In this document: in pieces, positions 62,823 through 64,000 of the stretch | Position numbering within the stretch: position 1 is the stretch's first letter | Layout of the letters: every line of letters starts with the position of its first letter | Origin: an uncultured Draconibacterium sp. | Lineage (GTDB): Bacteria > Bacteroidota > Bacteroidia > Bacteroidales > Prolixibacteraceae | DNA: 64,000 nt | NCBI RefSeq assembly: GCF_913060805.1 | Contig: NZ_CAJXTC010000008.1 | Span: 1 to 64,000 of the forward strand | Reading direction: 5' to 3' | Notes under the pieces: generated by a model | Seen by the model: the letters and a program-made list of their open reading frames with translations, nothing else | Database searches by the model: none | Told to the model about the DNA's origin: nothing | Translations under genes and position numbers: made by a program

Positions 62823-63794
62823 CTAATCAATCTTTTCTTCATCGTCGTATTCCATTGTAATCTTCGATCCATAACTTTTGTCAGCCAGTTTTGTGGCTTC
62901 GGTGATGATACTTTTACTGCCGCCGTTTTTTATAAAATCGAGGCAGGCTTTAATTTTGGGCTCCATTGTTCCTTCAGCAAATGTACCATTTTCAAGATGC
63001 TTTAGCGTGTCAGCATAATTTAAAAATTCCAGTTTTTGCTGCGTTTCCTGTCCAAAGTCTTTATAAATAAAAGGTACGTCTGTGAGGATGTATAACTCGT
63101 CAGCATCGATATTTGTGGCCAGCATACCCGAAGCCCTGTCTTTATCGATTACCGCATCCAATGTGCGTACGTCGTTGTTCTCGTCGAAATAAACCGGAAT
63201 GCCACCGCCTCCGGCAGCAATAACAATATTACCGTTTTCCAGTAGTTGCCGGATAATGTCTTTATTCAAAATATCAATGGGCATGGGCGAGGGGACAACT
63301 CTCCGGTAACCATCTTTGCTTTTTGATGTAGATTTAAATACCCAGCCTTTTTGTTTGGCCAGTCTGTCTGCTTCGGTTTTGCTGTAAACTTTCCCGATTC
63401 GTTTCGATGGATACTGAAAAGCCGGATCGTTGGCATCGATCTCCACCAGCGTAACCATGGAAATTACGTTTTTATCGATGCCGTGTTTGTTAAGCACATT
63501 GCGCATCATTCGCTCGATCATAAAACCGATACCGCCTTGTGAGTCGGCTACGCAAATATTAAGTGGCATAGGCGCAATACTGTAAAGTTGTTCACCGGCG
63601 TCGTTGCGCATTAATATATTCCCTACCTGCGGCCCGTTGCCGTGTGTGAGCACCAGCTCGTAACCTTCGCGAAGCAAAGGCACCAGGTTTTCAAGTGTGT
63701 CGGTTACATTTTTTTCCTGCTGAACGATGGTTCCTTCTTCGTTACCGCGCAGAATGGCGTTTCCGCCCAAAGCAACAACAGCTCTTTTCTTCAT
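62823..63794 (-). CDS. arcC: Carbamate kinase
   Basis: This 323-aa amino-acid-kinase-fold enzyme makes ATP from carbamoyl phosphate and ADP, giving carbamate. Signatures are VVALGGNAILRGNEEGT (start), LVLTHGNGPQVGNILMRNDA, CVADSQGGIGFMIERMM, RRVVPSPMPIDILN, VIAAGGGGIPVYFDENND and DAVIDKDRASGMLATNIDAD. All match carbamate kinases of the arginine deiminase pathway. It probably acts with the adjacent ornithine carbamoyltransferase to harvest ATP from citrulline. Expression is likely from its own promoter near 63838-63845. Confidence 0.95.
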   Translation of the reverse strand: MKKRAVVALGGNAILRGNEEGTIVQQEKNVTDTLENLVPLLREGYELVLTHGNGPQVGNILMRNDAGEQLYSIAPMPLNICVADSQGGIGFMIERMMRNVLNKHGIDKNVISMVTLVEIDANDPAFQYPSKRIGKVYSKTEADRLAKQKGWVFKSTSKSKDGYRRVVPSPMPIDILNKDIIRQLLENGNIVIAAGGGGIPVYFDENNDVRTLDAVIDKDRASGMLATNIDADELYILTDVPFIYKDFGQETQQKLEFLNYADTLKHLENGTFAEGTMEPKIKACLDFIKNGGSKSIITEATKLADKSYGSKITMEYDDEEKID

Positions 63795-63837
63795 TGGTAT
63801 AGTTAATTAGTAACCTGAAAATAGATCAGGCGCCTAA

Positions 63838-63845
63838 CAAACATA
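63838..63845 (-). promoter_or_regulatory. Predicted -7 element upstream of carbamate kinase
   Basis: TATGTTTG on the minus strand matches TAnnTTTG, with transcription expected near 63832 and a leader of about 38 nt. The -33 region is not clear. Confidence 0.38.
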
Positions 63846-64000
63846 GAAAAACAAAGCATAAAAAGAAATGTGTTATCGCTTGGTTTTGTGTTGGTTGTGC
63901 TATTTTACAACAGCTTTTTCCGATTGATTTATTAATTCGGAAAACAGGTGTAAGGTATTCTTTCGAATTGCAAGAAAAAGGCCTTTATTTATTAACACTT

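Overview
The window comes from a Bacteroidota chromosome, most likely the order Marinilabiliales (Prolixibacteraceae-like). Supporting signs are the Na+-NQR operon, a type IX secretion plug-family protein, AMP nucleosidase next to holA, a UpxY-type NusG paralog heading a polysaccharide locus, Wzi-family capsule proteins, few Shine-Dalgarno sequences, and several TAnnTTTG -7 promoter elements. The placement below phylum level is an inference from gene content only.

Region 1 (1-20571) is mostly conserved core genome. It holds the minus-strand operon nqrA-nqrB-nqrC-nqrD (nqrD is cut by the window edge), a divergent DUF5103 / T9SS plug-family gene, a membrane PAS sensor kinase, pruA, an FtsB/DivIC-like protein and a YqgE/AlgH protein. 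A minus-strand operon follows (AMP nucleosidase, holA, rhomboid protease, class IV aminotransferase-like protein). Then come an HsdR-N-like small protein, a REPIN-like palindromic element, a GNAT acetyltransferase, an unusual GT2 / degenerate sugar-transferase fusion, recR, a small outer-membrane protein and the malic enzyme maeB.

Region 2 (20889-60020) is a surface-polysaccharide locus of about 39 kb, entirely on the minus strand and therefore read from high to low coordinates. It starts with a UpxY-like antiterminator and a winged-helix/nucleotidyltransferase-like regulator. Next come an export pair (Wza-like, Wzz-like), a Wzx flippase, and a block of nine small-molecule enzymes: DegT aminotransferase, U32-like TIM barrel, CitE-like lyase, AKR7-like reductase, MmgE/PrpD, phosphonopyruvate-decarboxylase-like enzyme, ATP-grasp ligase and a two-subunit class I fumarase/tartrate dehydratase. 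Glycosyltransferases and an EpsG-like polymerase follow. After a 533-bp gap there is a second set: GT2, Wzx, two tandem Wzi, Wzy, four GT2, a second Wza/Wzz pair, a third Wzi and a WecA/TagO-like initiating transferase. Nearly every export and assembly function is therefore present twice. The enzyme block looks like a pathway for an unusual acidic or acyl substituent on the glycan, and it is the most interesting part of the window.

Region 3 (60021-64000) holds a PAP2-family phosphatase flanked by degenerate A/G-rich intergenic repeats, then an ornithine carbamoyltransferase with a good terminator, and a carbamate kinase. The last two suggest the lower half of an arginine deiminase-type pathway. 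No tRNA, rRNA, CRISPR array, prophage or transposase gene was recognised in the window.
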